DNA of 64,000 bases, taken from Paenibacillus segetis (GTDB lineage Bacteria > Bacillota > Bacilli > Paenibacillales > Paenibacillaceae). The DNA lies in contig NZ_BMFT01000002.1 in the NCBI RefSeq assembly GCF_014639155.1, positions 372,001-436,000 on the forward strand, given 5' to 3'. Under the pieces are notes generated by a model that had not been told where the DNA came from, ran no database searches, and saw nothing but the letters and a program-made list of their open reading frames with translations. The number at the start of each line of letters is the position of its first letter. The first letter of the stretch is position 1. Of this stretch, positions 44,164 to 52,329 are shown piece after piece. The translations under genes and the position numbers were made by a program.

Positions 44164-44883
44164 CTATTGGGGGTTAGTTGTCCAGATACCCGCCGTTTTA
44201 ACAAATACTCGTGCTGGTAGTTTCAAGGTAGCCAAAGCGAGTTCCGCAACATCTTCTGGTTGCATCATCCGGTCTTCATCACCTATCTTCAATCCGGCAT
44301 TTTGTGCTAATTCAGTAGCTACTGTGCTAGGTGTAAGAGCAACGACCCGAATGTTCGATTTGCGTACTTCTTGCAATAGAGATTCAGTTAGGCCAAGCAC
44401 GGCGAATTTAGATGCACAATAGGCGGAACCTGTAGCAAATCCACGCTCTCCGGCAGTTGATGCGACATTGATAATATCTCCGCTATTTTGCTTCAGCATG
44501 AACGGAAGTGCTGCGCGGGTGATATAGTAAGTACCCATCAGATTCACTTGAATGATTCGTTCCCAAGTACTTTGCTCCATGTCTACGAGAGTACCAAATT
44601 CGGCGATTCCCGCATTGTTAATCAGAATATCGATAGATCCGAGTTGCGCTTGGAGTTTCAAGACGGCAGCCTCAGCCTCTTGTTGATTGGAGATATCCGC
44701 CGTAGCAATATGTACGTCTACGGAGTGTTCTGTCTTTAAGGAATTTTGCAGTGATTCAAGATCAGCAGCTGTTCGTGCAATGAGTCCGAGATTCACGCCT
44801 TCTTTTGCCAAAGCAATCGCGATTGATTTGCCAATGCCTTTACCTGCCCCCGTAATGATGGCTGTTTTATTAGTAAGTTGCAT
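44164..44883 (-). CDS. short-chain dehydrogenase (FabG/YoxD-like)
   Basis: 239 residues from the ATG at 44883, 7 nt after GGAGGAG; the open frame extends six codons further. TGAGKGIG near residue 12 binds NADP(H); NNAGIAE, a Ser in VASTAGE and the YCASK motif complete the catalytic set. It is close to YoxD-type 3-ketoacyl-reductase-like enzymes, which often are not the essential FabG. The substrate is unknown. Single gene. Confidence 0.88.
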   Translation of the reverse strand: MQLTNKTAIITGAGKGIGKSIAIALAKEGVNLGLIARTAADLESLQNSLKTEHSVDVHIATADISNQQEAEAAVLKLQAQLGSIDILINNAGIAEFGTLVDMEQSTWERIIQVNLMGTYYITRAALPFMLKQNSGDIINVASTAGERGFATGSAYCASKFAVLGLTESLLQEVRKSNIRVVALTPSTVATELAQNAGLKIGDEDRMMQPEDVAELALATLKLPARVFVKTAGIWTTNPQ

Positions 44884-45071
44884 GTTTGATCTCCTCCACA
44901 TTGATTTTCTATAGTGTACATGTTCATTTTATATTATATACGGGGTAATAGTAAGGGTAGCGGAAGTTATGTAATAAAATGGACAAACGAAAAATTAATT
45001 AATGTATGCATTAGAGGGCAAATTAGGTAAAAGGCTTGTGCCAACAGAAAATAAGGTGTATGGTACTCAAT

Positions 45072-45101
45072 GTGATTTTTATCATAGTGACTTTTATCAT
45101 A
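45072..45101 (+). repeat. 15-bp tandem duplication next to a ribosome binding site
   Basis: GTGATTTTTATCATA is followed directly by GTGACTTTTATCATA (one difference), and the second unit runs into AAGGAGGG. Confidence 0.8.
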
Positions 45102-45114
45102 AGGAGGGATTCAC

Positions 45115-45867
45115 TTGAAAAGATTAGAAAACAAAGTAGCTATTATTACTGGTGCAGCTGGAGGAATGGGTAAAGCCGATGCGCTTTTATTTGCGGAAGA
45201 GGGAGCAAAGCTTATCCTAACAGATATTCAGGAAGATAAGATAAAGGCAGTTGCACAGGAGATTGCAGATAACGGCGGAGAAGCAATTGGTTTGGCTCAC
45301 AATGTAACTTCAGAAGAAGACTGGAAACGTGTGGTAGATGAAGCTGTTGCTACTTTTGGCAAAGTAGATATTCTTGTTAACAATGCAGGCATTTCAAGTG
45401 CAACTCCGTTTCTTGAAACGGATGTTGAGCTATGGAATAAGGTTATGAACATCAACCTGACAAGTGTTTTTCTAGGTCAAAAAGAGGTCATCCCTCATAT
45501 GATCAAACAAGGTGGAGGATCCATCGTGAACATCTCTTCGATCGCTGGATTAACAGGTGGGAGCGGGACAGGACCTTATACTGCAAGTAAAGGCGCAGTT
45601 CGGATGCTTACCAAAGCAACGGCTGTGGATTATGCTAAACATAACATTCGGGCAAATTCTGTGCATCCAGGCTTCATCAGAACGCCGATGACGACCGAAA
45701 TGATGAACGATGAAAAAATGAAGGGTTGGTTCTTGTCAATGACACCTCTTCCACGTCTTGGCGAAGCTGAAGATATTGCAAAAGGTGTTTTATTCTTGGC
45801 TTCAGATGAATCTTCCTATATTACGGGCATCGAGCTTCCAATTGACGGCGGATATGCTGCGAAATAA
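45115..45867 (+). CDS. short-chain dehydrogenase (cyclic-alcohol/hydroxysteroid type)
   Basis: 250 residues with a TTG start 6 nt after AAGGAGGG. TGAAGGMGKA (NAD-binding), NNAGISS, the Ser in ISSIAGLTGG and the YTASK motif are intact, and the C-terminal end ITGIELPIDGGYAAK is typical. Relatives include cyclopentanol and 3-alpha-hydroxysteroid dehydrogenases and glucose 1-dehydrogenases. It is not a duplicate of the SDR at 44164. Monocistronic with a strong terminator. Confidence 0.88.
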   Translation: MKRLENKVAIITGAAGGMGKADALLFAEEGAKLILTDIQEDKIKAVAQEIADNGGEAIGLAHNVTSEEDWKRVVDEAVATFGKVDILVNNAGISSATPFLETDVELWNKVMNINLTSVFLGQKEVIPHMIKQGGGSIVNISSIAGLTGGSGTGPYTASKGAVRMLTKATAVDYAKHNIRANSVHPGFIRTPMTTEMMNDEKMKGWFLSMTPLPRLGEAEDIAKGVLFLASDESSYITGIELPIDGGYAAK

Positions 45868-45890
45868 ATAACTGTAAATATTCTTAAAAT

Positions 45891-45927
45891 AAAGTGCACC
45901 CCGCAGAAGACTCACAGGGTGCACTTT
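45891..45927. terminator. terminator between SDR and serine hydrolase
   Basis: Perfect 11-bp stem AAAGTGCACCC with GGGTGCACTTT, 15-nt loop, between convergent genes. Confidence 0.8.
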
Positions 45928-45944
45928 AAAATTTAATGTCCTAT

Positions 45945-47087
45945 TTACAATAAACTTGACCATATGATCTGCTTGGTACCCAGTACGGAGAGAGGTACCC
46001 ACGAATAAGGGGATGGTACAAAGAAGACGACTACCATTTGCTCTGCAGGGTCAACAAATAAGGCTGAACGACCGGCCCCCTCTAATTGATACGTACCCAC
46101 TGATTCAAAAGACATATGATCGATAGCGAGGTCGAAGCCGAGTGCTTGGCCTTTGTCTTTAATTTTTCCACCCCAATGGTAGGCAGGGACATTGAACAGA
46201 TGACGACGTGTTAATAAATCGACTGTCTTGCGTCCTAGAATTCGCTGCCCTTCGAAAGTGCCGCCATTCAAGAGCATTTGTCCGAACTTCCATAAATCAA
46301 ATAAAGTAGAATGAAGTCCGCTATCAGATCTCGGAGGTCTGCCGTTTTGTTCCTGCGGATTTAAAAGCGAACCCAGTTCATGCTCATCCACTATAAGTAC
46401 TTCAGCGTGCAACTCTTGTGGGATATCGAAGTAAGTTCGACTCATACCTAATGGAAGAAGAATATGCTCAGTAATATATTGTTCATATGGTACACCTGAT
46501 ACTCGAGCAATGATTTCCCCAAGTAATGCATAGCCGACTGTTGAATAATTGTAAGCTGTACCCGGCTCGCATACCAAGGTACCTTGTAACACTTTGCGAA
46601 TCCAATTGTCAAAGCCTTGTGCTCCCCACCATTCTCGTGGATAAGGCTCATTGAAATAACCAGATACAGGCATGATGCCAGATGTATGCGTTAATAAGTG
46701 GAAGATTGTAATATCTTGATGCGTCGAGTTATTAAATTCGTCCAGAATCGTAACCACTGGCTGATCCAAATAAAGTTTACCATCCTCGATTAATTTACCT
46801 ATCGCAACATTCGTGAATGATTTGGTTAAGGAAGACAATTTACGTATGGAATCTGGTTGTAAATCACCACGTTCTTGCGTACCGTCTAGCTTACCCATTG
46901 AATTCCATACAGCAATTTTCCCATGACGTGCAACAAGATAACTGGCGGCTTGAATCTCACCACGTTCCATTAGTCCATAGAAGTGAGCTTTCAATTTGTT
47001 TAATTGCTCAGAACAGAGCCCTACCTCCTCTGGAGCAATATCTATAGCCCCTTTGTAAATACGAACGCCATCAGGAATCTCATTCAT
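45945..47087 (-). CDS. cytosolic serine hydrolase (beta-lactamase class C/EstB-like)
   Basis: 380 residues, ATG after GAGGGAG, no signal peptide. SxxK motif SLTK (86-89), Tyr motif YNYST and a late hydrophobic GRSALFVDPAEQM stretch. The EstB/transesterase-like group has cytosolic esterases with this arrangement, including enzymes that act on acyl-CoA or antibiotic esters. Its promoter carries a 12-bp inverted repeat (47128-47182). It is divergent from mhqR. Confidence 0.85.
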   Translation of the reverse strand: MNEIPDGVRIYKGAIDIAPEEVGLCSEQLNKLKAHFYGLMERGEIQAASYLVARHGKIAVWNSMGKLDGTQERGDLQPDSIRKLSSLTKSFTNVAIGKLIEDGKLYLDQPVVTILDEFNNSTHQDITIFHLLTHTSGIMPVSGYFNEPYPREWWGAQGFDNWIRKVLQGTLVCEPGTAYNYSTVGYALLGEIIARVSGVPYEQYITEHILLPLGMSRTYFDIPQELHAEVLIVDEHELGSLLNPQEQNGRPPRSDSGLHSTLFDLWKFGQMLLNGGTFEGQRILGRKTVDLLTRRHLFNVPAYHWGGKIKDKGQALGFDLAIDHMSFESVGTYQLEGAGRSALFVDPAEQMVVVFFVPSPYSWVPLSVLGTKQIIWSSLL

Positions 47088-47127
47088 GAATCTCCCTCGC
47101 CTTCCTTAAAATAGGAATAATGGGGAT

Positions 47128-47182
47128 ATTCTAACGAATGGACCTCATGTTGTCTATAAGCGGGACGGAAATTCGTTAGAAT
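47128..47182 (-). promoter_or_regulatory. serine hydrolase promoter with 12-bp inverted repeat
   Basis: On the minus strand TAGACA (47156-47151), 17-bp spacer, TAGAAT (47133-47128). ATTCTAACGAAT (47128-47139) covers the -10, and its exact inverse ATTCGTTAGAAT lies at 47171-47182 upstream of the -35. The TTCGTTAG core resembles the half-site of the TetR operator at 42626. Confidence 0.65.
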
Positions 47183-47245
47183 GTATAATAAATCGTTTGT
47201 TTGTATCACAATATATCAATGAATAACGGAGTTCGTTAAATATTG

Positions 47246-47285
47246 TTGACTTCTAGCTACAAATAAAGTATCTTAATATTAAGAT
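47246..47285 (+). promoter_or_regulatory. mhqR promoter with candidate MhqR operator
   Basis: TTGACT (47246-47251), 17-bp spacer, TATCTT (47269-47274). The perfect palindrome ATCT-TAATATTA-AGAT (47270-47285) overlaps the -10. The ATCT-N8-AGAT layout agrees with the B. subtilis MhqR operator as I remember it. Confidence 0.8.
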
Positions 47286-47328
47286 ATTACACATAAAGAT
47301 AATACAAAATATAGGAGGTGCAATCAAC

Positions 47329-47772
47329 ATGGACCAAGCTAAGAATGATTCCTTAGATCTCTACGTTGCATTGACTAGAGCAACCCAATGGCTGAATGCC
47401 CATACCGATAAGGATATCAGGAAATATGGTTTAACTCGGACTGAGTTTGGCGTTCTCGAACTGTTATATCATAAAGGTTCGCAGCCTATACAACAAATCT
47501 GCGGTAAGGTTCTAATGAGTAGTGGGAACATCACCTACGTTATTGATAAGCTGGAGAAGAAGGGCTTCGTTAGTCGCCGGGCTTCGACCGAAGACAGACG
47601 TCTTATATATGCAGAGATAACGGAACCGGGAAGTCAATTTATCGAAGAAGTGTTTCCAAAGCATACCGCAGTAATCGAGCAGGCGATGGCTGGGCTTTCT
47701 GCAGAAGAGAAAGTTGTGGCGGCACAGCTCATGAAGAAGTTGGGTAAGTTTGCTCAGTGTGGTTTTAAGTAG
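47329..47772 (+). CDS. mhqR: MarR-family repressor, MhqR type
   Basis: 147 residues after AGGAGG. It follows B. subtilis MhqR closely in the parts I can recall (LTRTEFGVLELLYHKGSQPI, SSGNITYVIDKLEKKGFVSR, ASTEDRR). It is a winged helix dimer that in B. subtilis represses detoxification genes for methylhydroquinone, catechol and other quinones until electrophiles appear. The neighbouring mhqP, mhqN and mhqD-like genes and the two matching operators support the same role here and self-repression. Confidence 0.9.
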   Translation: MDQAKNDSLDLYVALTRATQWLNAHTDKDIRKYGLTRTEFGVLELLYHKGSQPIQQICGKVLMSSGNITYVIDKLEKKGFVSRRASTEDRRLIYAEITEPGSQFIEEVFPKHTAVIEQAMAGLSAEEKVVAAQLMKKLGKFAQCGFK

Positions 47773-47845
47773 CAATCCATATTTAAGGGATAATAGGAGT
47801 AGCGCATTCGGTTGGAGATTTCATAATTCAGGGGGTTTCTGTTAG

Positions 47846-48583
47846 ATGGTGAAGCTTGAGGTTATTGCAACTTGTGTAGAAGATGCATTACTGGCAGAAG
47901 AATGCGGTGCGGATCGACTTGAATTGATTACCGCGATTACTGAAGGTGGTTTGACTCCTAGTATTGGAATGATCCAGCAGGTCGTGGATGCAGTTCAGAT
48001 CCCAGTCAATGTTATGGTGCGACCGCATAGTCGGTCTTTTGTATATGGACAGCATGATATTGCTACGATGGCAGTTGATATTGAGGAAATTGCTAAAGTA
48101 GGTGCAGCAGGAATTGTTATTGGTGCTTTAACGGCGGATGGAGATATTGATGTTGCGTTATTGGATCAACTACTCCCCCTTGCCGGGAAGATGGATGTCA
48201 CTTTTCATCGTGCTTTTGATGAATTGGACAATAGGCCCGCCGGACTGGAGACACTTATGTCTTACCCGCAAATATCGCGTGTCCTTACCTCTGGTGGACT
48301 CAAGCCAGCACCACAAGCAGTAGCAGAAATTCAGCAACTCGTTGGCATCACCCGGGACAGGGGAAGAGGTTTCTTATCCAACTCTGCCCGAACCCGCGAG
48401 AATACATTTCAAATTCTTGCAGGTCATGGTCTCACAATCGAAGGGATTGAAGCCTTTATCGCAGCAACTGGAGTTACCGAAGTGCATTTTGGTTCCGCTG
48501 TGCGCTTGGATAGCTCAGCTCTTGCACCGATAGATCCGGTTCGATTGAAGGCTTTGGCTACTAAAATTCATAGCATAGGCTAA
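47846..48583 (+). CDS. cutC: CutC family protein
   Basis: 245 residues forming a single TIM-barrel CutC domain (KLEVIATCVEDALLAEECGA; DVTFHRAFDELDN; LTSGG). CutC was named for copper homeostasis in E. coli, but its reaction is not settled; a CutC barrel has also been linked to sugar-derived metabolism. It sits between mhqR and mhqP in the same direction, not a usual member of the mhq set. Followed by a possible terminator. Confidence 0.9.
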   Translation: MVKLEVIATCVEDALLAEECGADRLELITAITEGGLTPSIGMIQQVVDAVQIPVNVMVRPHSRSFVYGQHDIATMAVDIEEIAKVGAAGIVIGALTADGDIDVALLDQLLPLAGKMDVTFHRAFDELDNRPAGLETLMSYPQISRVLTSGGLKPAPQAVAEIQQLVGITRDRGRGFLSNSARTRENTFQILAGHGLTIEGIEAFIAATGVTEVHFGSAVRLDSSALAPIDPVRLKALATKIHSIG

Positions 48584-48628
48584 TGGCCATCTACATCCAC
48601 ATCGTTATTTAGAAAAAAAGAATACCTC

Positions 48629-48666
48629 AAGTAGTTATAATCTATTTTTTGTGGAGATAACTACTT
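48629..48666 (+). terminator. possible terminator after cutC
   Basis: Perfect 10-bp inverted repeat AAGTAGTTAT with ATAACTACTT around an 18-nt loop, then ACTTTTTAGG. AT-rich and long-looped, so moderate. Confidence 0.5.
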
Positions 48667-48680
48667 ACTTTTTAGGCAAT

Positions 48681-48696
48681 ATCTTAACATAGAGAT
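48681..48696 (+). promoter_or_regulatory. second candidate MhqR operator, before mhqP
   Basis: ATCT-TAACATAG-AGAT has the same ATCT-N8-AGAT layout as the site before mhqR, with an imperfect middle. It lies 50 bp upstream of the mhqP start. Confidence 0.65.
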
Positions 48697-48745
48697 TCTT
48701 AATATAAATATAAAATACAAAAAAACCTAAAGGAGCAATTATAAA

Positions 48746-49144
48746 GTGAGTATAGCATTAGGATTATTAATTATTCGATTGGTCGTAGGTTTAACGTTTG
48801 TAGGACATGGCGCACAGAAGTTATTTGGATGGTTCGGAGGATACGGTCCAAAAGGAACGGGGAGTTGGATGGAGTCCATTGGAATTAAGCCTGGGATTCT
48901 GATGGCAGTCATGGCTGGCCTTTCAGAATTGATCGGAGGGTTACTCTTCACATTAGGATTGTTTACTCCGATTGCAGCTGCCTTAATCGTTATTACGATG
49001 TTGGTCGCGATTGTTACAGTGCATGGAAAAAACGGCTTTTGGTCCACTGGTAACGGGTATGAATTTAACTTGATCGTCATCGCGCTCGCTGTAGGAGTTG
49101 CACTGATCGGTGGCGGAGATTACTCTATAGACGCTATTATGTAA
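48746..49144 (+). CDS. mhqP: DoxX-family membrane protein, MhqP type
   Basis: 132 residues with a GTG start after AAAGGAG. Four membrane segments and the DoxX signature GLTFVGHGAQKLFGWFGGYG. B. subtilis MhqP is a DoxX protein made together with MhqN under MhqR control; a membrane redox role with quinones is suspected. Here it is directly followed (37 bp) by the mhqN-like nitroreductase and preceded by an ATCT-N8-AGAT site. Confidence 0.87.
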   Translation: MSIALGLLIIRLVVGLTFVGHGAQKLFGWFGGYGPKGTGSWMESIGIKPGILMAVMAGLSELIGGLLFTLGLFTPIAAALIVITMLVAIVTVHGKNGFWSTGNGYEFNLIVIALAVGVALIGGGDYSIDAIM

Positions 49145-49181
49145 CTATAACTTAGACTAATCAACCTGGGAGGAACACTAC

Positions 49182-49808
49182 ATGAACGAATTTACTACAC
49201 TACTGAAATCGCGCAGATCAGCAAATAAATTTATTACTGGAGTTACTATTGAAGACAAGGAACTGGATGAAATTTTTCAGCTTGCGAAGTTTGTCCCATC
49301 AGCCTTCAATTTGCAGCATGCCCACTACGTCGTTGTTAAAGATCCTGAGCAGAAGAAAAAGGTGTACGAAGCAGCAAACAAACAATATAAGATTGAAACA
49401 GCTTCAGCTGTAGTTGCGGTTCTGGGTAATAAAGAAGCATATAAGGATGTCGCAAAAATTAATGAAGGTATGCTCAATTTGGGTATCCTAAGTAAACAAG
49501 AATACGATATGACCGTATCCAGTGTACTGGAATTTTATGAAACTCGGGGGGAGTCATTCCAGCGTGATGAAGCGATTCGCAATGCTAGCTTGTCGGCAAT
49601 GGGGATGATGTTGATTGCTAAGGATAAGGGATGGGATACCTGTCCGATGATTGGGTTTGACCCACAGGCGCTGAGTGAAATTCTGCAGATCCCTGATTCC
49701 TATGTACCAGCCATGTTAATTGCAATTGGAAAAGAGGACACATCAAGTCAGCGACCACGTGGATACCGCAAACCTGTTGCCGAATTCGTCAGTTACGACA
49801 AGTTTTAA
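49182..49808 (+). CDS. mhqN: nitroreductase, MhqN type
   Basis: 208 residues after GGGAGG. FMN-binding features of the nitroreductase fold: SRRSANKF-like RRSANKFITG at the start, PSAFNLQHAHYV, the RDEAIRNASLSAMGMM helix and GWDTCPMIGFD. The C-terminus RPRGYRKPVAEFV matches B. subtilis MhqN. It would reduce quinones or nitroaromatics with NAD(P)H. Cotranscription with mhqP is likely. Confidence 0.92.
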   Translation: MNEFTTLLKSRRSANKFITGVTIEDKELDEIFQLAKFVPSAFNLQHAHYVVVKDPEQKKKVYEAANKQYKIETASAVVAVLGNKEAYKDVAKINEGMLNLGILSKQEYDMTVSSVLEFYETRGESFQRDEAIRNASLSAMGMMLIAKDKGWDTCPMIGFDPQALSEILQIPDSYVPAMLIAIGKEDTSSQRPRGYRKPVAEFVSYDKF

Positions 49809-49879
49809 TAAGTACATCGCCAAATAATATAGAAGATAATATAGTCCCGTTTAAGTACGGGTGTTGGAGGAGATTAATA

Positions 49880-50488
49880 ATGAAGCATATTTTTCAAAAA
49901 GGAACCGATCTAAATGCGCCGGTGTTACTTCTGTTACATGGTACTGGAGGGACGGAAAACGATCTATTACCGTTAGCTGACATCATATCACCGGGATCTT
50001 CCGTACTGAGCGTTAGAGGTAATGTGCTGGAGAATGGGATGCCACGATTTTTCCGCCGACTGTCAGCAGGGGTATTTGATGAGGAGGATTTGATCTTCCG
50101 TACGCAAGAATTAAATGATTTTCTGACCCAGGCGGCAGCTGAATATGAATTCGACCGTAATCAGTTGGTAGCCGTAGGTTACTCTAACGGCGCTAATATC
50201 GCAGCAAGTCTTCTATTCCATCATCCAAATGCGCTCCGTGGAGCCATTCTACATCATCCTATGGTGCCACGTCGGGGGATTGAACTGCCCGATCTCACCG
50301 GGATTCCTGTCTTTATTGGCGCAGGAAGTAACGACAACATGTGCCCTCCTGATGAAACCAAAGCTTTGGACGAAATTTTGACCGGAGCGGGAGCGACAGT
50401 AACCGTTCATTGGGAGAACCATGGTCATCAATTAACCTCCACTGAGGTTGCTGCTGCTGGGACTTGGTATCAACAAATTTTTGCTTAA
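49880..50488 (+). CDS. mhqD: carboxylesterase/phospholipase-like hydrolase, MhqD type
   Basis: 202 residues after TGGAGGAG. It has the alpha/beta hydrolase motif LLLHGTGG near residue 18, the elbow GYSNGANIA (Ser nucleophile) and HHPMVPRRGIELPD, with Asp in GAGSNDNMC and His in NHGHQL. These regions match B. subtilis MhqD (YodD), an MhqR target induced by quinones. The substrate is unsettled; hydrolysis of quinone adducts or esters has been suggested. Seventy-one base pairs separate it from mhqN. Confidence 0.9.
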   Translation: MKHIFQKGTDLNAPVLLLLHGTGGTENDLLPLADIISPGSSVLSVRGNVLENGMPRFFRRLSAGVFDEEDLIFRTQELNDFLTQAAAEYEFDRNQLVAVGYSNGANIAASLLFHHPNALRGAILHHPMVPRRGIELPDLTGIPVFIGAGSNDNMCPPDETKALDEILTGAGATVTVHWENHGHQLTSTEVAAAGTWYQQIFA

Positions 50489-50538
50489 CAATAGATCAGC
50501 CCATCTAACAATCAACTACTGGTAAGGAGAGATGTACC

Positions 50539-51150
50539 ATGTTATCCATTGATCCGAATAATCAGAGTGAACGAGATAATTATAAGCTGTTAATCGGGAG
50601 TATCATCCCTAGGCCTATAGCGATGGTAACAACAGTATCTAATAGTGGGGTATTGAATGCCGCCCCATTTAGTTATTTTAATATCGTAACGGCAAATCCC
50701 CCTCTGATATCGGTTTCTGTACAAAGGAAACAAGGAGCTCTCAAGGATACCTCAAGAAATGCCATCGAATCGGGTGCCTTTGTTGTACACATATCGGATG
50801 AATCCTACATTCAGGGGATTAACACCACCGCAGCCAACTTAGCCCCGGACGAGAGCGAGGTTATGTTAGCTGGACTTACTCCGATTGCGAGTGAAGTGAT
50901 TAGCGTACCTGGTCTTGCCGAGGCTAAAATAAGAATGGAATGCCTGCTGGAGCAAGCTATTCCGCTTGGTGGGACGGAGGATGCACCTGCTACCGATTTA
51001 CTTATCGGCCGTGTTGTACGATTCCATGTGGATGAGTCCTTGTATCACAACGGGCATATCGACCCGGAAAAGTTACAGCCGGTGAGCCGGCTTGCAGGGG
51101 CAAACTACTCCAAGCTTGGTGAGATATTCTCGATTGAACGCCCAGAATGA
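50539..51150 (+). CDS. flavin reductase-family protein
   Basis: 203 residues after GGAGAG. Flavin reductase-like split barrel (NYKLLIGSIIPRPIAMVTTV, then NAAPFSYFNIVTANPPLIS), which binds FMN. Members reduce flavin for partner oxygenases or act as flavoproteins of their own. It follows mhqD by 50 bp in the same direction and ends at a terminator, so it is probably part of the electrophile-response unit; no partner oxygenase is visible. Confidence 0.87.
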   Translation: MLSIDPNNQSERDNYKLLIGSIIPRPIAMVTTVSNSGVLNAAPFSYFNIVTANPPLISVSVQRKQGALKDTSRNAIESGAFVVHISDESYIQGINTTAANLAPDESEVMLAGLTPIASEVISVPGLAEAKIRMECLLEQAIPLGGTEDAPATDLLIGRVVRFHVDESLYHNGHIDPEKLQPVSRLAGANYSKLGEIFSIERPE

Positions 51151-51176
51151 TTCACGAGCGAACTTGGATGAAATAA

Positions 51177-51214
51177 AGACCATTTCTTTCTCCTAGAGGA
51201 GAGAGGAATGGTCT
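51177..51214 (+). terminator. terminator of the mhqD/flavin reductase unit
   Basis: AGACCATTTCTTTCTCC pairs with GGAGAGAGGAATGGTCT (few mismatches) around a short loop, then CTATTTATTTT. The remaining gap to 51460 is AT-rich and ends with a TATAAT at 51421-51426. Confidence 0.8.
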
Positions 51215-51460
51215 CTATTTATTTTCGGGAGTAGTCAATACGATAGTTGCATGAAGTACAACTATTTCTGGTGGAGGTCGGCCAAATCCATCTTTTTAGA
51301 CAAAAAATATTCAGTTCTGGACCTGATTTAATTAGCAACTAACAACCAGGTTGCATCTGTTTTCATTAATTAATTATCGTTTATCATTAAATATATATTG
51401 TTTTATATTAATTTCATTGGTATAATTTTGGAAAATAGTTCAAAGGGAGATGGTTCGTCG

Positions 51461-52078
51461 ATGAAAAATATGAATATAAAAGAAATCCCGAACTTTCGGA
51501 ATATGTATATCTTACTTCAAATTCTGTTCTTTGGAGGGATCCTTCTTTTTATGTTGATCATGGGTTGGGATATTTGGCTTAGTTTTAAATCGCAAGAGCT
51601 GTTCATGGCCGAGAAAGGGATCGCCCACTGGTCGTTTTCCGTCACTTTATCAGATACAACTTCTCGTTCGGTATTGATTCCATTTAAGCTGTTTCAACCC
51701 ATCGACCCCGACAGATTTAATGCAAAATCCGCCTTCCTGGTCACTGAATTTACTCATATAATACTTACATTTCTTACTTACATCTATTGTATTATGCAAA
51801 TTAGAAATATAATTGGATCTATTATGAAAGGGAACAGCCCGTTTATTCAGGAGAATGTCGACCGATTGAAGAGACTTGGTGTAGCCGTAATCCTGTATTC
51901 CCTATTGGCAAAGCTCATCTTAAATGTGCTCTGCTGGCTTCTTGTTAATCATATATTTTCTATTGATTTATCAGGTATATCCATAACAGGCATCATTATT
52001 GGGATGCTCATCTTCGTTATTTCCGAGGTATTTAAGTATGGCGGTTATCTCCAAGAGGAGCATGACACAACAATCTAA
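51461..52078 (+). CDS. DUF2975 membrane protein
   Basis: 205 residues from the ATG at 51461, 11 nt after AAAGGGAG; the open frame extends 21 codons upstream across the -10 element, which argues against an earlier start. Four membrane segments (about 18-40, 95-118, 142-165 and 172-195), fitting DUF2975 (YoaS-like). These genes are regularly paired with a small YozG-type Xre regulator, as here, 17 bp downstream. The function of the pair is unknown. Confidence 0.83.
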   Translation: MKNMNIKEIPNFRNMYILLQILFFGGILLFMLIMGWDIWLSFKSQELFMAEKGIAHWSFSVTLSDTTSRSVLIPFKLFQPIDPDRFNAKSAFLVTEFTHIILTFLTYIYCIMQIRNIIGSIMKGNSPFIQENVDRLKRLGVAVILYSLLAKLILNVLCWLLVNHIFSIDLSGISITGIIIGMLIFVISEVFKYGGYLQEEHDTTI

Positions 52079-52095
52079 AATCTGAGGTGAACATC

Positions 52096-52308
52096 ATGCC
52101 GATTATCATCCGCTTGGATAGGGTCTTGGCCGACAAAAAAATGAGATTGAACGACTTAGCCGACCAAGTGGGCATTTCAAATGTGAATCTATCCAATCTA
52201 AAAACAGGTAAGGTTAAAGCGATCCGGTTCTCAACCCTAGAAGCGATTTGTGAAATCCTCGACTGTCAGCCTGGGGATATTATGGAATATATTCCGGAAC
52301 AAGAATAA
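52096..52308 (+). CDS. small Xre-type regulator (YozG-like)
   Basis: 70 residues from the ATG at 52096, 5 nt after GAGGTGA; a GTG at 52087 overlaps the binding site. It is a single helix-turn-helix domain (KMRLNDLADQVGISNVNLSN, then LKTGKVKAIRFSTLEAICEI), ending LDCQPGDIMEYI. This type lacks a ligand domain. It is cotranscribed with the DUF2975 gene, so the membrane protein may control its activity. Confidence 0.88.
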   Translation: MPIIIRLDRVLADKKMRLNDLADQVGISNVNLSNLKTGKVKAIRFSTLEAICEILDCQPGDIMEYIPEQE

Positions 52309-52329
52309 CGCTTCATTCATATTGAGTTG

